From contig JBGAHL010000014.1 in assembly GCA_044226205.1 (NCBI GenBank), positions 61,189 through 125,188 of the forward strand: 64,000 bases of DNA, written 5' to 3'. The position numbers and the translations under genes are program-made. Each line of letters begins with the position of its first letter. Within the stretch, counting starts at the first letter, position 1. The notes beneath the pieces are model-generated. The model did no database searches. It was not told the DNA's origin and saw only the letters and a list, made by a program, of their open reading frames with translations. Below, piece after piece: positions 62,960 through 64,000 of this stretch. The stretch comes from M3007 sp044226205 (GTDB taxonomy: Bacteria > Bacteroidota > Bacteroidia > Chitinophagales > Saprospiraceae).

Positions 62960-63163
62960 CGGGAACGGGATTTTTACAAGTGGATAAAAGCGCTTAAAAA
63001 TAGCATTATTTTGAAAATGTCAGCCCGCCCATTTGCCGGGAAAGCATGACCTTTGCAGGCCTTTATCGAATGTACGGGATTTCTGACCAGCATTCGCTTA
63101 AAGAGGCAGAAACGCCCCAAATCGCGTCTTCTGCGCACCGGTTTTCAATTCTATATCCTGACT

Positions 63164-64000
63164 ATGCCCACCGCACCACTGATCAAATATTCCCAAAAAG
63201 GGTTCGACCGCGACACCCTGCTTTACCTGCACGAACAACTCCTGCGCCCCCGCCTGATCGAGGAAAAAATGCTCAACCTGCTCCGCCAGGGCCGCATTTC
63301 CAAATGGTTCAGCGGCATCGGCCAGGAAGCCATCGCCGTGGGCGCCGCCTGCGCCCTCGAAAAGGACGAACTGATTTTTACCATGCACCGCAACCTGGGG
63401 GTCTTTACCGCCCGCGATATGCCGCTCGACCGCCTTTTTTGCCAATGGCAGGGCAAACGCCTGGGCTACACCAAGGGCCGCGACCGCTCTTTCCACTTCG
63501 GCGCCATGGAACACGGCATCGTGGGCATGATCTCGCACCTCGGGCCCCAGCTGTCGCTGGCAGCCGGCGTGGCGCTGGCCCACCGACTGCGCAATGAAGG
63601 CAAGGTGTCGCTGGCCTTCACCGGCGAAGGCGCCACCAGCCAGGGCGAATTTCACGAGGCGCTCAACGTGGCCTCGGTGTGGAAACTGCCCGTTATTTTT
63701 CTCATCGAAAACAACGGCTACGGCCTCAGCACCCGGCCCTCCGAACAATACGCCTGCGAAAGCCTCGTCGACCGCGCCAAAGGCTACGGCATGCGCGGAC
63801 TGAGCATCGACGGCAATAATATAACGGAGGTGTACGCCACCATCAAAAAACTGGCGGAAGAGATGCGGCAGCATCCCGAACCCGTGCTGCTCGAATGCAT
63901 CACGTTCCGGATGCGCGGCCACGAGGAAGCCAGCGGCACCAAGTACGTGCCCAAAGAACTCATGGACGCCTGGGCCAAAAAAGACCCCATCGACAACTTC
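63164..64000 (+). CDS. 2-oxoacid dehydrogenase E1 component, alpha part (cut by window end)
   Basis: Thiamine-diphosphate-dependent E1 of a pyruvate or branched-chain 2-oxoacid dehydrogenase complex. The visible 279 residues start MPTAPLIKYSQKGF and include FSGIGQEAIAVGAACAL, the HLGPQLSLAAGVALA segment and the ThDP motif GEGATSQGEFHEALN ... LIENNGYGLST. MRGHEEASGTKY near the edge fits the alpha-subunit activation loop region. Many Bacteroidota fuse alpha and beta in one chain; the window ends too soon to tell. Substrate cannot be decided. Confidence 0.88.
   Translation, partial: MPTAPLIKYSQKGFDRDTLLYLHEQLLRPRLIEEKMLNLLRQGRISKWFSGIGQEAIAVGAACALEKDELIFTMHRNLGVFTARDMPLDRLFCQWQGKRLGYTKGRDRSFHFGAMEHGIVGMISHLGPQLSLAAGVALAHRLRNEGKVSLAFTGEGATSQGEFHEALNVASVWKLPVIFLIENNGYGLSTRPSEQYACESLVDRAKGYGMRGLSIDGNNITEVYATIKKLAEEMRQHPEPVLLECITFRMRGHEEASGTKYVPKELMDAWAKKDPIDNF

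Noticed and set aside
63046..63597. 183-codon plus-strand ORF
   Set aside because: Arg/Pro/His-rich frame overlapping the E1 gene, which has clear thiamine-diphosphate motifs in another frame.

Overview
The window looks like part of a chromosome from a GC-rich member of the Bacteroidota, most likely class Saprospiria (Saprospiraceae or Lewinella/Haliscomenobacter type). The evidence is: several secreted proteins with type IX secretion (T9SS) C-terminal sorting domains of both type A and type B, a PorP/SprF-family outer-membrane protein beside a giant adhesin, promoters of the Bacteroidota TTG-N19-21-TAnnTTTG type, no Shine-Dalgarno-like signals before starts, and LytS/LytTR regulation. No rRNA, tRNA, phage or integrase gene was recognised. 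The genus assignment is inference.

Layout. 1-5.1 kb: fabF (cut by the window edge) and acpP on the minus strand, divergent pyk, a Fur-family regulator and a GT-C-like membrane protein. 5.1-13.4 kb: a 1689-aa T9SS adhesin made of Ig-like repeats with a clear three-unit higher-order period, a small T9SS protein and a collagen-like secreted protein, then four tandem copies of a 142-bp structured repeat. 13.4-19 kb: aconitase, a YjbR/MmcQ protein, a nucleotidyltransferase-fold protein, a META lipoprotein and an M28 peptidase. 19.1-25.7 kb: an aromatic catabolism cluster, hmgA, two tandem small membrane paralogues, hppD, a small membrane protein and paaABCD; short palindromes lie inside the paa part. 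25.7-32 kb: mlaEFD lipid-transport operon, an Nramp-like transporter and ppsA. 32.2-38 kb: an OmpA-like protein, ugd, an unknown membrane protein and an Ig-like lipoprotein.

38.0-42.3 kb is the most unusual part. A Dna2-like protein (RecB/Cas4-type nuclease half plus superfamily 1 helicase half) appears to be split by an inserted DUF559 (Vsr-like) endonuclease gene. The insertion is bordered on both sides by GC-rich palindromic elements that are themselves read through as low-complexity peptide. The DUF559 domain is now fused in frame to the helicase half.

42.4-64 kb: a secreted carboxypeptidase-regulatory-domain protein, trhO, a TMTC-like glycosyltransferase with TPRs, a giant T9SS type B adhesin with its PorP/SprF partner, glgB, a LytTR/LytS two-component pair, a Crp/Fnr regulator, a BNR-propeller T9SS protein, and the start of a 2-oxoacid dehydrogenase E1 gene cut by the window end.

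Functionally the window mixes central metabolism (pyk, ppsA, acn, E1, glgB), fatty acid synthesis, tyrosine/phenylacetate breakdown, cell-surface export and lipid transport. Intergenic spaces carry an unusually rich set of different palindromic repeats.
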